Source of the DNA: Haloarculaceae archaeon
Lineage (GTDB): Archaea > Halobacteriota > Halobacteria > Halobacteriales > Haloarculaceae
Direction of reading: 5' to 3'
DNA length: 63,137 bases
Assembly: GCA_018609945.1 (NCBI GenBank)
Contig: JAHENO010000011.1
Location: forward strand, 1 to 63,137
Shown here: positions 42,722 through 51,813 of the stretch, piece after piece
Numbering within the stretch: the first letter of the stretch is position 1
Layout: each line of letters opens with the position of its first letter
Program-made: the position numbers and the translations under genes
Notes under the pieces: generated by a model
Seen by the model: only the letters and a program-made list of their open reading frames with translations
Databases searched by the model: none
Told to the model about the DNA's origin: nothing

Positions 42722-43785
42722 TGGTCCAGACTCACCTCCTTTTTGTTCCCCCAGATGCCGTGCGGCCGATACCTGATTATCAACACGAGGATGAGGCCGA
42801 TGGCGAACAGCCGGAGTGACCCGTACTTGGCGGGCGTCAGGCCGGGGACCAGTTCGGGTAGAACGCCCTGTCCAAACCGCGTCACCAGCCGGAGGCTCAC
42901 GATGATCGCCAGGCCGGCGAGTGTCGCCAGGTGTTTGCCAGGGCCGCCGATGAGCATCCCGATCCAGAGAACGATCGTCACCTGGACGGTGAAAAAGCCG
43001 GGCGTGATTCCGCCGTTGTGCAGTACGAGCAGACTCCCGGCCAACCCGGCGATCATCGACCCGTAGATGAACACCTCCATCTTGTACCTGAACGTGTGCT
43101 TCCCGAGGGTCTTTGTCGCCAGTTCGTCACCCCGGATACCGCGGAGCACGCGGCCATACGGTGCACTCGTCAACCGGCTGAACAGCCCGTACACGAGCAA
43201 CAGGAGGGCGCCGAAGACGAACGCCGCGCCGACGAGACCCGTATCCGAATTCCCGGCGGCGTCGTAAATCGGACGCGGGAACCCGACCATGCCGTCGGTC
43301 CCACCCGCAAGTTCCCTGACGTTGATGAAGACCTCGAGCAACACCTCGGCCGCAGCCAGTGTCGTGATTGCGAGGAAATCCTCGCGGATCTTGAGCGTTG
43401 CCGCGCCCACGAGGACGCCGAGCATCCCGGCGGCGATCACCCCGCCGACGATTCCGACCGGCCACGCGAGACCGAAACCGGTACCGACGGTCGGATTCTC
43501 GGCGACGATGATTGCTGCTGCGTATCCCCCGACGAGGTAGAACGCGACCGGTCCGAAGTTGATCAGCCCGGTGTATCCGTACTGGAGGTTCAGGCCGAGT
43601 ACGACCAGTCCGTACAGCATGAAGATGATGGCGACGTCGACGAATACCCGGAGGTTCCCCGGAATCGTCACTACTAGCGGACCCATCAGGAATGCAACCG
43701 TCGCGAGCAGGATGACAGTACCGAGCACAGCCGCTGTGCGGCCCGGATCGGCGAGTCCCCTCTCCAGCCTGGATCGGATGCTCAC
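42718..43785 (-). CDS. livM: HAAT ABC transporter permease (LivM), operon 1
   Basis: Permease of 355 residues with about eight helices. It carries the family patterns LVVLGLNLQYGYTGLINFGPVAFYLVGGYAAAI and ATLKIREDFLAITTLAAAE, the EAA-like loop YGRVLRGIRGDELATKTLGKHTFRYKM, and ends in IRYRPHGIWGNKKEV. It starts with GTG at 43785, overlapping the livH stop as GTGA. A longer open frame running back through livH in another frame is not coding. Confidence 0.9.
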   Translation of the reverse strand: MSIRSRLERGLADPGRTAAVLGTVILLATVAFLMGPLVVTIPGNLRVFVDVAIIFMLYGLVVLGLNLQYGYTGLINFGPVAFYLVGGYAAAIIVAENPTVGTGFGLAWPVGIVGGVIAAGMLGVLVGAATLKIREDFLAITTLAAAEVLLEVFINVRELAGGTDGMVGFPRPIYDAAGNSDTGLVGAAFVFGALLLLVYGLFSRLTSAPYGRVLRGIRGDELATKTLGKHTFRYKMEVFIYGSMIAGLAGSLLVLHNGGITPGFFTVQVTIVLWIGMLIGGPGKHLATLAGLAIIVSLRLVTRFGQGVLPELVPGLTPAKYGSLRLFAIGLILVLIIRYRPHGIWGNKKEVSLDQ

Positions 43786-44657
43786 GTGGCCACCTCCTCG
43801 CCCGTGATCCCGCCAGGGCGGACCAGGAGGATGAGAATCAGGATGACGAACGCGACCGCCGTTCCGAGTCCGGAAAGCAGTCCCGGGAGAAAGAGGCCGG
43901 TCGCGAGCGTCATCGCGACGCCGATGATGTACGCGCCTGCGATCGCACCGTACGGGTTCCCGGCCCCGCCGAGGATCGCGGCCGTGATGACGATCAAAAT
44001 CGCGTCGAGACCCAGCGACGGCGAGGCGGACTGCTGGAGTGCGAGGACGTATCCCGACAGCCCGGCCATGGCTGATGAGAGCAACCACACGTAGATTCTG
44101 ATCCGCCCGGTGTCCACGCCGGTCGCACGCGCGAGTCTCTCGCTGTCGCCGGTCGCGCGCATCGCCATCCCGAGTGTCGTCCTCGTGAGCAGCAGATACG
44201 TCACGGCGAAAACCCCCAGCGCCAGGCCGACGATGAGCAGCATCTGGTTGCTGATGAAGACGCCGCCCAACACCTCGAACCGGTAGGTGCCCGGAACCGG
44301 TGCGAGGTGCTGTTCCGTCGGGCCAAACACCATCCGAATCCCGTTCCGGAGCATAAAGCCCACCCCGACGGACGTGAGCAAGAGCGGAATCGCACCCTTG
44401 TGGTGGATGGGCGAGAAAAACACTCTCGCGAGGGCAAGCCCGGTGACGGCACTGATACCCATCACCAGCGGGATGTTCAGGACGATCGACAGGCCGAGCG
44501 TGCCCGAGAGGAACGCGGCGACGTACGCGCCGATGGTCATGTACTCGGCGTGGGCGAAGTTGAGCATCCCGACGTAGCGGTACACGAGGGTGAAACCGAT
44601 GGCCGAGATGGCGTAGTACGACCCGACCTCGATCCCGAAGAGGAGTTGCTGTACCAT
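43782..44657 (-). CDS. livH: HAAT ABC transporter permease (LivH), operon 1
   Basis: Permease of 291 residues with about eight helices. Diagnostic segments are AIGFTLVYRYVGMLNFAHAEYMTIGAY near the N-terminus, LRATGDSERLARATGVD-type EAA loop (MAMRATGDSERLARATGVD at about 170), and IVITAAILGGAGNPYGAIAGAY near 225. It forms the membrane channel with LivM. The start lies 41 bases after the binding-protein stop. The stop is inside the livM GTGA overlap. Confidence 0.92.
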   Translation of the reverse strand: MVQQLLFGIEVGSYYAISAIGFTLVYRYVGMLNFAHAEYMTIGAYVAAFLSGTLGLSIVLNIPLVMGISAVTGLALARVFFSPIHHKGAIPLLLTSVGVGFMLRNGIRMVFGPTEQHLAPVPGTYRFEVLGGVFISNQMLLIVGLALGVFAVTYLLLTRTTLGMAMRATGDSERLARATGVDTGRIRIYVWLLSSAMAGLSGYVLALQQSASPSLGLDAILIVITAAILGGAGNPYGAIAGAYIIGVAMTLATGLFLPGLLSGLGTAVAFVILILILLVRPGGITGEEVAT

Positions 44658-44698
44658 TCGCTACGTGGCGGGAGACCCGGTGGGCATGGCTGCGCGCA

Positions 44699-46114
44699 TC
44701 AGTACTGTTCGGCGTTCTCCCGCATCGTCTCTTCGGAGATCGTCCGTAGCGTGTCGTACCCGTCGGGAGTTGCCTGCGTGATCCGCACCGACCCGAAGAC
44801 GTTGCCCTGCGGGGTGAAATCGATATTGTTCGCGGCGCCCTGGTAGTTGATCTCGTTTCCGGCATCCAGTTCGTCCTTCCCCTCGCCGAACGACGTGACC
44901 TCCGTTCCGTCCGGGTTTGCGACCTTCCGGAGGTTCCGCTCGATCGCCTTCCGCTGGGCGTCGATCGATCCGGTTTCGCCGCTCCGGTGGAGTGCGAGCG
45001 CACAGACGTTGACCGCGTCGTAGGTCGCGATCGCCCACGGATACATCGTCGTGTCGGGTGCGCGTTCCTGGAAGCTCGATTCGAAGTCGTCGAACCCCGG
45101 GCCGCCTGTCGACTGTTCGAAGGAGATGATCTCCTTGCCTTCCAGCAGCCCCTCCATCGCGTCGAGGAAGTCCTGTCCGGTCGCCCACTCGTTCCCGAGC
45201 AGCGGGGTTTCGTAGCCGCCCTGGGCCCAGTCCTGGGCCAGCGTCGCCCCGTCGTCGAAGTTGAACGAGACGTACAGTGCGTCGAAATCGCTTTCGTAGA
45301 CGCGCGAGAGCTGGGACTGGTAGCTCGATTGTCCCTGTGCGAGGTCGACGCGGTCGACGATTTCGCCACCGAGACGTTCGAACTCCTCGGCGAAGACCGA
45401 CCCGGTCTCCTGTTGTGCCTCGGCTTGCCCGGCCATGACAGCCATCCGTTCGAACCCGTTGTCCCAGGCGTAAATTGCCAGCGCCAGCCCCGTCAGACTG
45501 CCGCCAGGAATGGTCCGCCATATCCACTCGTCGTCACTGAGGTCGTCGGGGGTGCCCTTGTCACCGCCGTACGTGGCGAGCGCGTCCGTTCCGGGCCAGC
45601 CCGAGACGATCGGCGTTTCCTGATCGGTGAGCCACTCGCGGTTGGCGACGATTTCGCTCGAAAAGAGACCGTTGATCGCGACCGCGTTGTCCTGTTCGAC
45701 GAGCGTCCGGACGACGGTACGGGCCTGCTGTGGATCGACCGCGGTGTCCCGCAGTTCCTTGGTCGCCTCAGCACCGAGCGGACCCCCTGCGTCGTTGATT
45801 TCGTCGAGGGCGATGTCGAACGCGGTGTTCGTGGCGGGCTGGAGGATGTCCCACTGTCCGGTGACTGCGCCGGGAGAGCCGAACAGTACCTCCGAGAGCC
45901 CCTCGTCGCCGGACGCGCTGTCCGTGCTTCCGTCTCCCCCATCGTCACTGCTCCCGTCGCTATCACCGCCGTCGGCGTCGCTGCCATCCCCGCTGTCCGA
46001 GTCGGGCGTCGCCGTTTCCCCGCCATCCTCCGTGCTGACCGAACACCCCGCGAGCCCCACGACACCCCCGACACCGCCGACTGCTCTCAAGAACCGTCTC
46101 CGTCGAATTGACAT
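44699..46114 (-). CDS. HAAT ABC transporter substrate-binding lipoprotein, operon 1
   Basis: Receptor of 471 residues for an amino-acid-, amide- or urea-like solute. A Tat signal (SIRRRRFLRAV) is followed by a lipobox ending LAGC with Cys24, then an acidic Gly/Asp/Ser linker to about residue 70 that spaces the domain from the membrane. The periplasmic-binding-protein fold begins VLFGSPGAVTGQWDILQPATNTAF and has EINDAGGPLG and QQARTVVRTLVEQDNAVAINGLFSS. A TATA-like atttaaaa at 46141-46148 precedes the start by about 30 bases. It heads the five-gene operon and is paralogous to the protein at 53763. Confidence 0.92.
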   Translation of the reverse strand: MSIRRRRFLRAVGGVGGVVGLAGCSVSTEDGGETATPDSDSGDGSDADGGDSDGSSDDGGDGSTDSASGDEGLSEVLFGSPGAVTGQWDILQPATNTAFDIALDEINDAGGPLGAEATKELRDTAVDPQQARTVVRTLVEQDNAVAINGLFSSEIVANREWLTDQETPIVSGWPGTDALATYGGDKGTPDDLSDDEWIWRTIPGGSLTGLALAIYAWDNGFERMAVMAGQAEAQQETGSVFAEEFERLGGEIVDRVDLAQGQSSYQSQLSRVYESDFDALYVSFNFDDGATLAQDWAQGGYETPLLGNEWATGQDFLDAMEGLLEGKEIISFEQSTGGPGFDDFESSFQERAPDTTMYPWAIATYDAVNVCALALHRSGETGSIDAQRKAIERNLRKVANPDGTEVTSFGEGKDELDAGNEINYQGAANNIDFTPQGNVFGSVRITQATPDGYDTLRTISEETMRENAEQY

Positions 46115-46139
46115 TTCGTAGACAATGTTGCCACAAGGG

Positions 46140-46148
46140 TATTTAAAA
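46140..46148 (-). promoter_or_regulatory. Promoter of HAAT operon 1
   Basis: The rc of tatttaaaa at 46140-46148 is a strong TATA-like element about 30 bases before the ATG at 46114. Confidence 0.55.
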
Positions 46149-46285
46149 ATTTTCGTCGTCCACTGTCATGTCCGTCCCCCATCTCCGGACAGTGGCTCCT
46201 GGCCCGGGTGGCCTACACGTCGTTCCCTCTCTACTGATTTCCATTCCCGGATCGGTGTCCGTCTCAGTGATGTATCCCTGGATAT

Positions 46286-47368
46286 TCAGGACTGCCTGTC
46301 GAGGAACCGCTCGAGGACTGCTCGGAACCGCTCGGGTGCTTCGATCTGTGGCGTGTGTCCGACGCCCTCGAAGACGACCTCCTGGTAGGCGCCGTCGTTC
46401 GACTCGTACGTCTCGAAAAAATGCCGCGTCTGCTCGATCATCGGTTGTGGTGGGAACACGTCCGGACCGGGCCAATCCTCGCGTTCGCCGATCTGCCCGA
46501 GATAGCCGTAGTCGAGCAGTGACTCTGCGGACACGATCCGATCTTCGGTTCCCCGAACCCACAGGACGTCCGGTTTGGAATCGACGTCCGCCAGCGGTGT
46601 CAGGTCACAGTACTTCGGCGACATCGCGTTTCGTTCACCGCGGGTACCCGGAGCCACGCCGGGCCAGTTGTCCGACTCGATTGCGTCTCCCGGGTAGGTG
46701 GTCTCGCCGATTGTCGCCCGGAGAATGGAATCGAGCAGTACCTCTTCGCGCTCGGGGGGCAGTTCCGACCCGGGGTCGCAGTAGAGATCGGTCAGCACGT
46801 TCCGGGGCGAGAGTACACTTTCGGTGCTCCTGTCGTTCCGGCGCATCCGTCGACAGTACTCCTCGTCGACGAGTCCCGCGCCGGACCCCGCGTAATCCGG
46901 CCAGCAGGGTTCGCCAATCACGCCTTTCGTTCCACCGAACCCCTGTGGGGGGATCGGGGCCAGTAATATTAGAGATCTGACTTTCTCTGGGTGGTCGATC
47001 GCGTAGCGCATCGCGATACCGGCGCCGAACGACCAGCCTGCCAGATGCACCGGCTGGTCGTCGGACAGGTATTCCAGTGCGTCGATCAGGGCGTCGACAT
47101 CCGCCGTGAGATCGCCCATGCCCGTCGTCGCGTCCACTGGCTTGGTTTCCGATCGACCGCATCCGCGTCGATCCGGCGCGATTCCCAGGTACTCCGCAGG
47201 CAAGGCCTCCAACGTTCCCTCCCAGAACCGGGAATCGGAGGTTGTCCCGTGGAGAAAGACGACCGGCGTTCCGTCGCGCTCGCCGGTTTTCAGATACCGC
47301 GTTTCGAGACGGTCCGTGGACACCGTCCTCGATTCGACGCCGTCGAACAGAGTCCCCGTTCCAGTCAT
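46286..47368 (-). CDS. Alpha/beta hydrolase
   Basis: Serine hydrolase-type protein of 360 residues: HGTTSDSRFW at 40-49 (oxyanion loop), GWSFGA with nucleophile Ser113, VRGTEDRIVS with the acid Asp at about 270, and GVGHTPQIEAPERF with the catalytic His near 340. There is an extended cap region between residues 145 and 260. The natural substrate is unknown. It lies 171 bases upstream of the HAAT operon 1 receptor on the same strand and could supply its own substrate-processing step, but no strong promoter is seen. Confidence 0.85.
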   Translation of the reverse strand: MTGTGTLFDGVESRTVSTDRLETRYLKTGERDGTPVVFLHGTTSDSRFWEGTLEALPAEYLGIAPDRRGCGRSETKPVDATTGMGDLTADVDALIDALEYLSDDQPVHLAGWSFGAGIAMRYAIDHPEKVRSLILLAPIPPQGFGGTKGVIGEPCWPDYAGSGAGLVDEEYCRRMRRNDRSTESVLSPRNVLTDLYCDPGSELPPEREEVLLDSILRATIGETTYPGDAIESDNWPGVAPGTRGERNAMSPKYCDLTPLADVDSKPDVLWVRGTEDRIVSAESLLDYGYLGQIGEREDWPGPDVFPPQPMIEQTRHFFETYESNDGAYQEVVFEGVGHTPQIEAPERFRAVLERFLDRQS

Positions 47369-47559
47369 CGGTGCCCCCGCCGGGTGTTTGCGTCGTATCG
47401 CTCCCGCATACCGTTCACCTGTGCGGAAATCGACACGGACGATAGTGTTGAGTCTTTCCCCGGCGAATCGGTCGCCTGTCCTCGGAGACCGGGCCGTCGG
47501 GGCCGGCCGTCACCCGGTCGCTGATCGGCCCGCCCGGGCGTGTTCGTGCTCGCGTACCC

Positions 47560-48726
47560 CTACCCGAAGATTTCCTCGTAGCGTTCGATCCAGGTGTCGG
47601 GATCCTCGTAGTAGGACTGGTCGTTGAACGCCACGGGCTTGATCTGGACGTCCGACGGAATGATCCCCTCGAACTCCTCGGCGGCGATGTCCGAATCGAC
47701 CGGCACGCGGCCGGTCTCGGCGAGCGCGCGCTGGCCCTCCTCGCCCAGGAACCACATCGCGAAAAACTCCGCGGCGTTGGGGTTCTCGCTGCCCTCGGTG
47801 AAGTAGATTGGCAGGTTCAGCGCGACCTGGGGATCGAGCCACAGCCCCTCGACGGGTTCGCCGTCGTCCTGCAGGCTCAGCGTGTCGTTGAGCGACCCGA
47901 TGACGACGTCGGCCTCACCCTGGGCGAGCAACCGGGCCGACTCGCTGGAACTGTCGGTCAGGGTCGGACTGTTGTTCGCGATATCTTCCATCGTGCTCCG
48001 CCACTGGTCGGCCCCCCAGATATCGCGGAGCGTCGCGAATTGGCCGCCGGAGGTGTTGAGGATCGTCGGGTCGTCGAACGCGATCCGACCCTCGAGCGTC
48101 GAACTCGCGAAGTCCTCGAAACTCCCGGGCACTTCGTCGTCGCTGACACGCTCGGTGTGGTACATCACCTGTATCGGGAACAGGTAGCCCGGCACCGCCG
48201 GGAGCGTGTAGAGGTCCTCCGAGTACTTGTCCTGGATGAACTGCATCAGTTCCCCGTCGGGATCCGGTTCGCGGAAGACGCCCTCGCCGACCAGCGGCGT
48301 CATCGTCCCCTTCGTGTTGATGGCGGCGTCGGATTCGACGTTGCCCGTCTGTGCCTCCGTCGACATCGTCGAGGCGATCTCCGAGACGCCCTGGGCGACC
48401 ACCTCGAGATTCATCCAGTCGTACCGCTCCTGGAACGGCGGGAGGATGGTGTTGCGCATCCCCTCGGCGTCGATCACCGAATAGAGGGTCGCCGTCCCCT
48501 CCTCGCGCGCGCGCTCCTCCAGGCTCATCGACCCGCCGTCGCCGCCGCCGTCGCTTCCGCCATCACTGCCGTCGCTTCCACCGTCACTGCCGTCGCCCCC
48601 GTCGCTTCCACCGTCACTGCCGTCGCTCCCGCCATCGCCCCCGTCGCCACCGCACCCTGCCAGGGCCGTGGCGCCGAGCGCGACACTGGTCGTCGCTATA
48701 AATTTCCGTCTGTGCATTGGTGACAT
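47560..48726 (-). CDS. Iron-type ABC transporter substrate-binding lipoprotein
   Basis: Receptor of 388 residues, similar to ferric-iron, thiamine or 2-aminoethylphosphonate binding proteins (SBP family 1). The N-terminus MHRRKFIATTSVALGATALAGC gives a Tat lipobox (Cys25), followed by a long GSDGG/GDGG low-complexity linker to about residue 65, then LEERAREEGTATLYSVIDAEGMRN, a typical start of this fold, and WFLGEEGQRALAETGRVPV near the C-terminus. ATG at 48717 is an alternative start. It is divergent from the permease across a bidirectional TATA. The exact solute is not determined. Confidence 0.85.
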   Translation of the reverse strand: MSPMHRRKFIATTSVALGATALAGCGGDGGDGGSDGSDGGSDGGDGSDGGSDGSDGGSDGGGDGGSMSLEERAREEGTATLYSVIDAEGMRNTILPPFQERYDWMNLEVVAQGVSEIASTMSTEAQTGNVESDAAINTKGTMTPLVGEGVFREPDPDGELMQFIQDKYSEDLYTLPAVPGYLFPIQVMYHTERVSDDEVPGSFEDFASSTLEGRIAFDDPTILNTSGGQFATLRDIWGADQWRSTMEDIANNSPTLTDSSSESARLLAQGEADVVIGSLNDTLSLQDDGEPVEGLWLDPQVALNLPIYFTEGSENPNAAEFFAMWFLGEEGQRALAETGRVPVDSDIAAEEFEGIIPSDVQIKPVAFNDQSYYEDPDTWIERYEEIFG

Positions 48727-48757
48727 GCGTCGGTAGCACTGTTGCGTATGGCGGCAT

Positions 48758-48769
48758 ATAAATATTTAT
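48758..48769. promoter_or_regulatory. Symmetric TATA element between receptor and permease genes
   Basis: ataaatatttat is a perfect 12-base palindrome midway between the divergent binding-protein and permease genes, so it can serve as a TATA box in both directions. It is 32-41 bases before the leftward start and about 80 before the rightward start. Confidence 0.5.
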
Positions 48770-48849
48770 GCGGTGAGACTGACCGCCGGACACAGAGTCT
48801 GGTTTGTTTCAGAACAACATCGCAGAAAGAATCAGTCAACTATTAGATA

Positions 48850-50595
48850 GTGAGCGCGGACAGAGTGGATGTGAGCCTCGAACGGGACGAGCGCACGGTA
48901 CGATCGCGGGCCGTGGAGTTGGCCAACCCGCGATGGATTCCGCTGTACGTGACGCTGTTGTTTCTCGGAATCTTCCTCGCGACGGTCGTCGCGCTGTTCG
49001 CCGGCTCGACGATATTCGGCGTCGGCAACCAGGAGGGGATCACGCTCGAACTCGCCCGGGAGGTCCTGTTGAGCTGGGAACTGGCGCGAATCGTCTTCGA
49101 TACGGTCGCCATCGGCGTCGGTGCGGGCGCGATTTCGGCGTTCATCGGTGCCGTCTACGCGTGGCTGGTGATCCGGACCGACATGCCGTTCAAGCGGGCG
49201 TTCCGCGTGATGGTCATCCTGCCGCTGTCGATGCCGTTCATCGTGAAGGGGATCGGCTGGATCTCCGTCCTCTCCCCCCAGATCGGTATCGTGAACGTCT
49301 TCTTCAAGAACACGTTCGGGTTCGTCCTCTTCGACATCTACTCGCTGTGGGGGATCATCATGGCGATCGGCTTCGGCGGGTTGCCGCTGGCGTTTTTGAT
49401 TACCGAACCCGCCGTCAGGTCGATCGATCCCAGCCTCGAGGAGGGGTCCCGCATCGCCGGCCGCGGCCTCCTGGGGACCTTCTTCCGGGTGACGCTGCCC
49501 TTGCTCTTCCCGGCGATGTTCTCGACGTTCATGCTGGTGCTGATCTTCGCACTCGGGAACTTCGATTACCCGTTCCTCCTGGGGTCGGCCCAGGGCGGGA
49601 TCGACACCCTCGCCACGGAAATCTTCCAGGTTGTCCGCGGGAGCCCCGTGCCCAAGTACAACGTCGCCGGGCTGTACAGCATCGTCTACGTGCTGATCGC
49701 GTTCGTCGCCATCACCGTCTACTGGGTGACGACCAGGAAGACGCACAAGTACCAGACAGTCTCTGGCGGGTCCCGCCAGACGGTCCACCAGCTCGGCAAG
49801 TGGAAGTACCTCGCGGTCGCCATCTGTCTGTTCCTGTGGGGGATGTCCTTCATCGCGCCCTTCGCCGGCATGCTGTTCATGTCGCTTACCCCGCGGATCG
49901 GGGCGCTGTTCAGCCTCGAGTTCACGCTCGCGAACTACGCCCAGCTGTTCAGCATCCCCACGCTCCGGAGCGTCGTCGTGAACACGGTCGCTGCCGGCTT
50001 CGTCGCGGGCCTGCTGACCGCGCTGTTTGCGACGTTCATCGCCTACACCAGCCTCAAGTACGACCGCTTTACCGGGCTGGGCGATTACGTCTCGACGATC
50101 CCGCTCGGCTTCCCGCCGATCGTCTACGGGCTGGCCATCTTCTGGCTCGTGTTGATGCTGCCCGGCGTCAGCACCCTCTACGGGACGCTCGCGCCGCTGG
50201 TGTTGGCGCTGGTGTTCACCCGCCTGCCACACGGCACCCGGATGGTCACCAGCAACCTCATCCAGATCTCGGACGAACTCGAGGAGGCCTCCTCGATCAG
50301 CGGCGCGTCGTGGTCGACGACCTTCCGGAAGGTGATCGTCCCCCTGATCCGGGGCGGAGTCACGAACACGTTCCTCTACTCGTTCATCGGATCGATGCGG
50401 GAACTCGGTGCGGTGGTGTTGCTGATCACCGCCGGGAACAACGTCCTGACCAACCTGCTGCTCCAGATGTACAACCAGGACGCCGGCGCGCTCCCGGTCG
50501 TCGCCGCGGGGTCGATGATGCTGTTCCTGATGGTGCTGTCGATCGTGCTCGTCTACGAGTTCGCCGGGGCGGGCAAGTACACCGCTGGCGCGTGA
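48850..50595 (+). CDS. Iron-type ABC transporter permease (two fused permease domains)
   Basis: Membrane protein of 581 residues with about 12 helices, made of two permease modules as in FbpB/ThiP-type transporters. EAA-like loops are seen as EPAVRSIDPSLEEGSRIAGRG near residue 190 and SNLIQISDELEEASSISGASWSTTF near 475, where the ATPase docks. It starts with GTG (MSADRVDV) at 48850. The ATPase gene follows 84 bases later with its own TATA element. Receptor, permease and ATPase together form a complete uptake system, inferred to carry ferric iron or a similar anion. Confidence 0.87.
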   Translation: MSADRVDVSLERDERTVRSRAVELANPRWIPLYVTLLFLGIFLATVVALFAGSTIFGVGNQEGITLELAREVLLSWELARIVFDTVAIGVGAGAISAFIGAVYAWLVIRTDMPFKRAFRVMVILPLSMPFIVKGIGWISVLSPQIGIVNVFFKNTFGFVLFDIYSLWGIIMAIGFGGLPLAFLITEPAVRSIDPSLEEGSRIAGRGLLGTFFRVTLPLLFPAMFSTFMLVLIFALGNFDYPFLLGSAQGGIDTLATEIFQVVRGSPVPKYNVAGLYSIVYVLIAFVAITVYWVTTRKTHKYQTVSGGSRQTVHQLGKWKYLAVAICLFLWGMSFIAPFAGMLFMSLTPRIGALFSLEFTLANYAQLFSIPTLRSVVVNTVAAGFVAGLLTALFATFIAYTSLKYDRFTGLGDYVSTIPLGFPPIVYGLAIFWLVLMLPGVSTLYGTLAPLVLALVFTRLPHGTRMVTSNLIQISDELEEASSISGASWSTTFRKVIVPLIRGGVTNTFLYSFIGSMRELGAVVLLITAGNNVLTNLLLQMYNQDAGALPVVAAGSMMLFLMVLSIVLVYEFAGAGKYTAGA

Positions 50596-50605
50596 CGCCG
50601 GGGAA

Positions 50606-50613
50606 AATTATAA
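50606..50613 (+). promoter_or_regulatory. TATA-like box before the ABC ATPase gene
   Basis: aattataa sits about 67 bases before the ATG at 50680, so the ATPase transcript may have a leader of about 40 bases in addition to read-through from the permease. Confidence 0.45.
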
Positions 50614-50679
50614 GCCCGCCCGAACACGTTCCTACGCTACACGAATGGTGCCTGTATCGCGAGCATCCACGCACAACCC

Positions 50680-51786
50680 ATGACAGTAACTGTCGAGAAT
50701 CTCACAAAAATCTACCGGAGCGACGGCGGGGGCGTCGTCGCGGTCGACGACGTCAGTTTCGAGGCGGACCAGGGGGAACTGTTCACGCTGCTCGGCCCGA
50801 GCGGGTGCGGGAAGACGACCACGTTGCGATCGATCGCGGGGCTGGAACGGATCGACGAGGGCACGATCACCATCGACGGCGAGACGGTCGCGACCCCCGG
50901 AGCCTCGGTCAAACCCGAGAACCGCGACATCGGGCTGGTGTTCCAGTCCTATGCCCTGTGGCCCCACATGACCGCCCGGGAGAACATCCTCTATGCCCTG
51001 AAAGCCCGGGACTGGCCGAAAGACGACCGCGACTCCCGCATCGAGGAGGTGCTCGACCTCATCAGCCTTCCGGAGATGGGCGACCGGTACCCATCGGAAC
51101 TCAGCGGCGGCCAGCAACAGCGGATCGCGTTCGCGCGCGCCGTCGCCTACGAACCGTCGGTGCTGTTGATGGACGAACCGCTCTCGAACCTCGATTTCAA
51201 ACAGCGACGCCGGATGCGCCGACTGCTCCTCGAGATGCTCGACGAGGTGGGCATCACGACCATCTACGTCACCCACGACCAGGAGGAGGCGTTCGAGATC
51301 TCGGACGAGACGCTGGTGTTGAATCAGGGCGAAGAGGCCCAGCAGGGCACGCCACAGCAACTGTACGAGCACCCACAGACCCCCTTCGTCGCGAGTTTCC
51401 TGGGCGAGGCGAATCTCTTTCCCGCCTCGGTCGACGCCGTCGACAGGGCCGACCGGCGGGCCCGCTGTACGGTCTCGGAGGGATCGACCCGCATCGAGAT
51501 GGAGTGTACCTACCGCGACGAATCGGTACTCTCGAACCCGACCGTCGTCATCCGCCCCGAGGATATCTATCCCGAGGCCCGGACCGATGGCGCCGCGGTC
51601 CGGGAGACGAACCGCTGGTCGGGCACCGTCGACCACCGGTTTTACCGCGGGAGTTTCACGCAGAACCTCGTCGACGTCGGCGACATCCAGTTCAAGATCA
51701 AGACGGACAAGCCGGTCCTCGACGAGGGCGAAGACGTCGCGATCGCGGTCGATCCGGGTGACGCGTTGCTCGTCAGTTCCGGCTGA
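50680..51786 (+). CDS. ABC transporter ATPase with TOBE-like C-terminal domain (iron type)
   Basis: ATPase of 368 residues: Walker A GPSGCGKT at about 39-46, Q-loop FQSYALWPHMTAREN, signature LSGGQQQR at about 141, Walker B VLLMDEPLSNLD and H-loop VTHDQEEAFEISD. Residues about 240-368 form a C-terminal regulatory/TOBE-like domain (VVIRPEDIYPE, then a beta-rich tail). This is the FbpC/PotA/UgpC class. It matches the divergent receptor and the permease as one system. Nothing in the sequence fixes the solute. Confidence 0.88.
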   Translation: MTVTVENLTKIYRSDGGGVVAVDDVSFEADQGELFTLLGPSGCGKTTTLRSIAGLERIDEGTITIDGETVATPGASVKPENRDIGLVFQSYALWPHMTARENILYALKARDWPKDDRDSRIEEVLDLISLPEMGDRYPSELSGGQQQRIAFARAVAYEPSVLLMDEPLSNLDFKQRRRMRRLLLEMLDEVGITTIYVTHDQEEAFEISDETLVLNQGEEAQQGTPQQLYEHPQTPFVASFLGEANLFPASVDAVDRADRRARCTVSEGSTRIEMECTYRDESVLSNPTVVIRPEDIYPEARTDGAAVRETNRWSGTVDHRFYRGSFTQNLVDVGDIQFKIKTDKPVLDEGEDVAIAVDPGDALLVSSG

Positions 51787-51813
51787 CAGCCCTCGGGCCG
51801 TCCAGGCGTTCTG

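Noticed and set aside
42718..45369. 883-codon frame that extends livM back through livH and the receptor
   Set aside because: Only the last 355 codons look like LivM. The upstream part lies out of frame inside confidently assigned livH and receptor genes; the GTG at 43785 is the true start.
48533..48650. Tandem GSDGG-encoding repeats as a possible CRISPR or minisatellite
   Set aside because: They encode the flexible linker of a lipoprotein in frame, with no regular spacers.
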